DNA of 6,628 bases from Lachnospiraceae bacterium (GTDB lineage: Bacteria > Bacillota > Clostridia > Lachnospirales > Lachnospiraceae). The notes under the pieces are model-generated. The model had not been told where the DNA came from. It saw only the letters and a program-made list of their open reading frames with translations, and made no database searches. The translations under genes and the position numbers were made by a program. Within the stretch, counting starts at the first letter, position 1. The number at the start of each line of letters is the position of its first letter. Where the stretch lies: assembly GCA_900769175.1 (NCBI GenBank), contig CAAGFP010000119.1, forward strand, positions 1-6,628, in the 5' to 3' direction. This document shows, piece by piece, positions 5,402 to 6,628 of the stretch.

Positions 5402-6295
5402 TTATAAAATGGAGTGGGATTCTTCAACCATATTTTTAATTCGTTTTCTGGTCGCATCATCAAGCATAATCCTTTCCTTTTCCATACAGGGATTCTCATT
5501 TCCCTCTGACTGTAAAGAGGAATCCGGGCATGGGAATTTCATTTCTTCTTCATTCGGAGCACACTTTTGAATATACATTAAATATTCAATATTTCCTTCC
5601 GGTCCGCGAATGGGAGAATAAGATAAATCCAGCAATTGAAACCCATGATTGATGGCAAATGTAACGGTGTCCAAAACTACCTTTTCATGGATATGCTTAT
5701 CTCTGACCACACCTTTTTTTCCCACATTTTCTTTCGTGGTTTCAAACTGTGGCTTAATCAGGCAGACCATTTGTCCGTCTTCTTTTAATAAACGATATGC
5801 CGGAGGTAAAATCTTCTCAAGGGAAATAAAAGAAACATCCACCGAAGCAAAATCAGGCTCATCGGGAATATCACCGGGCTCCATATAGCGAAAGTTCGTT
5901 TTCTCCATACAGACAACCCTTTCATCGTTTCTAAGTTTCCAATCAAGCTGACCGTGTCCGACATCAATGGAATATACTTTCAATGCATGATTCTGTAACA
6001 TGCAATCCGTAAAACCGCCCGTGGATGCACCAATATCCATACAGATTTTCCCCTCAAGATTCAGTGAAAACTCATTGATTGCTTTCTCTAATTTCAATCC
6101 TCCGCGGCTTACATATTTCAGGGTTTGACCGCGTACCTCGACAGAGGTGATTCGCTCTTCGTCAAATACATCCCCCGCCTTGTCTTCTTTCTGTCCGTTT
6201 ACATATACAATTCCGGACATAATATATGCTTTCGCCTTCTCTCTCGACGGAGCCAGTCCTTTTTTTACAACAAGCTGATCCAAACGAATTTTCAT
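5402..6295 (-). CDS. tlyA: TlyA-family S4-domain rRNA 2'-O-methyltransferase (hemolysin A family)
   Basis: The protein has 297 residues from the ATG chosen by its GGAGG site. It has an N-terminal S4 RNA-binding domain (about 2-60, beginning MKIRLDQLVV) and then an FtsJ/RrmJ-type Rossmann methyltransferase domain. The SAM-binding motif DIGASTGGFTD lies at 87-97. A K-D-K-E tetrad is visible at K68, D153 (SVDVSF), K181 (LIKPQF) and E237 (GNIEY). These fall one residue from the positions I recall for Mycobacterium tuberculosis TlyA, which supports the start. Known family members methylate ribosomal RNA (2'-O of cytidines in 16S and 23S in mycobacteria); the substrate here is inferred. Residues 245-279 form a polar, probably disordered linker with three cysteines (245, 256, 270), followed by a short C-terminal helix. 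A TTG-started version adding nine residues is unlikely. Confidence 0.95.
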   Translation of the reverse strand: MKIRLDQLVVKKGLAPSREKAKAYIMSGIVYVNGQKEDKAGDVFDEERITSVEVRGQTLKYVSRGGLKLEKAINEFSLNLEGKICMDIGASTGGFTDCMLQNHALKVYSIDVGHGQLDWKLRNDERVVCMEKTNFRYMEPGDIPDEPDFASVDVSFISLEKILPPAYRLLKEDGQMVCLIKPQFETTKENVGKKGVVRDKHIHEKVVLDTVTFAINHGFQLLDLSYSPIRGPEGNIEYLMYIQKCAPNEEEMKFPCPDSSLQSEGNENPCMEKERIMLDDATRKRIKNMVEESHSIL

Positions 6296-6300
6296 GGATT

Positions 6301-6305
6301 CCTCC
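6301..6305 (-). promoter_or_regulatory. Ribosome binding site that fixes the tlyA start
   Basis: The minus strand reads GGAGG-AATCC-ATG, a near-ideal Shine-Dalgarno sequence five bases before the ATG at 6293-6295. The longer alternative start, a TTG at 6320-6322, has nothing similar in front of it. Confidence 0.85.
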
Positions 6306-6324
6306 GGTATTCCATATTTCAAAC

Positions 6325-6351
6325 CAATGTTTCCGCAACCGGGAAACGTTG
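6325..6351 (-). other. Hairpin in the dxs-tlyA spacer
   Basis: In the minus-strand transcript CAACGTTTCC is followed by a 7-base loop (CGGTTGC) and then GGAAACATTG. This gives a 10-base stem with a single C-A mismatch. No run of T follows, so it is not a standard intrinsic terminator. It lies 11 bases after the dxs stop and about 20 bases before the tlyA ribosome binding site. It could be an RNA processing or 3'-end-stabilising hairpin that sets dxs apart from the genes downstream; that role is inferred. Confidence 0.5.
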
Positions 6352-6362
6352 CAGATTTATAA

Positions 6363-6628
6363 TCAAATATCTGATTTCGGCATAATATCTTTTATTTTAT
6401 TCACAATCGTTTCCGAATCAATTCCGATTTCTTTCTTTAACAGATCAACATTTCCCTGTTCGACATACGTATCCGGAATCCCGATTGTCAAAAGCAATGT
6501 ATCGTTCCGGTTTTGTTCAAGAAGTTTACATACCTTTTCACCAAAACCGCCTGCGAGCACATTTTCTTCCATCGTTACAATCAAAGAATGGGATTCACAC
6601 GCATTCAGAATCAGTTCTTCATCGATTG
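6363..6628 (-). CDS. dxs: 1-deoxy-D-xylulose-5-phosphate synthase, C-terminal fragment (5' end outside window)
   Basis: This is the last 87 codons of a gene whose start lies beyond the right edge; the frame is open from 6628 to the TGA at 6363-6365. The visible residues begin IDEELILNACESHSLIVTME and continue through the conserved EENVLAGGFG stretch. This is the C-terminal transketolase-fold domain of DXS, the thiamine-diphosphate enzyme that joins pyruvate and glyceraldehyde 3-phosphate to start the MEP route to isoprenoids. The catalytic thiamine-binding domains are not visible. The position just before tlyA matches the conserved Firmicute order (ispA-dxs-tlyA). An internal TTG at 6582-6584 can mislead gene callers into a 73-residue ORF, but the reading frame and homology clearly continue upstream. 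A related transketolase-type enzyme is the only real alternative, and the tlyA neighbour argues against it. Confidence 0.93.
   Translation of the reverse strand, partial: IDEELILNACESHSLIVTMEENVLAGGFGEKVCKLLEQNRNDTLLLTIGIPDTYVEQGNVDLLKKEIGIDSETIVNKIKDIMPKSDI

Overview
The window looks like an AT-moderate (about 40% G+C by eye), endospore-forming, anaerobic Firmicute. A member of the Clostridia, probably Lachnospiraceae, is the best guess. The evidence is a full-length SpoIVB with its catalytic residues, the conserved neighbourhood dxs-tlyA-argR-recN-spoIVB, strong AGGAGG-type ribosome binding sites, and protein sequences that resemble Lachnospiraceae versions. The family-level placement is from memory of homologues, not from a search.

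Every convincing gene is on the minus strand, so the window reads from right to left. From 6628 down to 1834 there is one co-directional block: the 3' end of dxs (isoprenoid precursor synthesis), tlyA (S4-domain rRNA 2'-O-methyltransferase), argR (arginine repressor), recN (SMC-like DNA repair ATPase) and spoIVB (sporulation signalling protease). Spacings are 67, 42, 42 and 88 bases once the starts are placed by ribosome binding sites. The block closes with an intrinsic terminator at 1780-1822. This is the Bacillus-type order. The nadK gene that many clostridia carry between tlyA and argR is not there, and spo0A, which normally follows spoIVB, is not seen within the window.

After the terminator comes a 172-base AT-rich spacer with a good sigma-A-type promoter, then a gene for an AAA_14/DUF4143 ATPase with a PD-(D/E)XK-like C-terminal motif. 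It is poorer in G+C than the sporulation block and looks like an accessory insertion between spoIVB and whatever lies further left.

The leftmost 272 bases hold a possible 46-codon reading frame or gene remnant (106-246), a leftward promoter with a 15-base palindrome and two direct repeats (56-101), and a nested inverted repeat (11-59). They may control a gene lying beyond position 1.

Most of the window is conserved housekeeping and sporulation content. The second look belongs to the left 1.8 kb: the ATPase, its palindromic leader, the small frame and the promoter/inverted-repeat cluster. I found no tRNA, rRNA, CRISPR array, insertion sequence or recognisable riboswitch.
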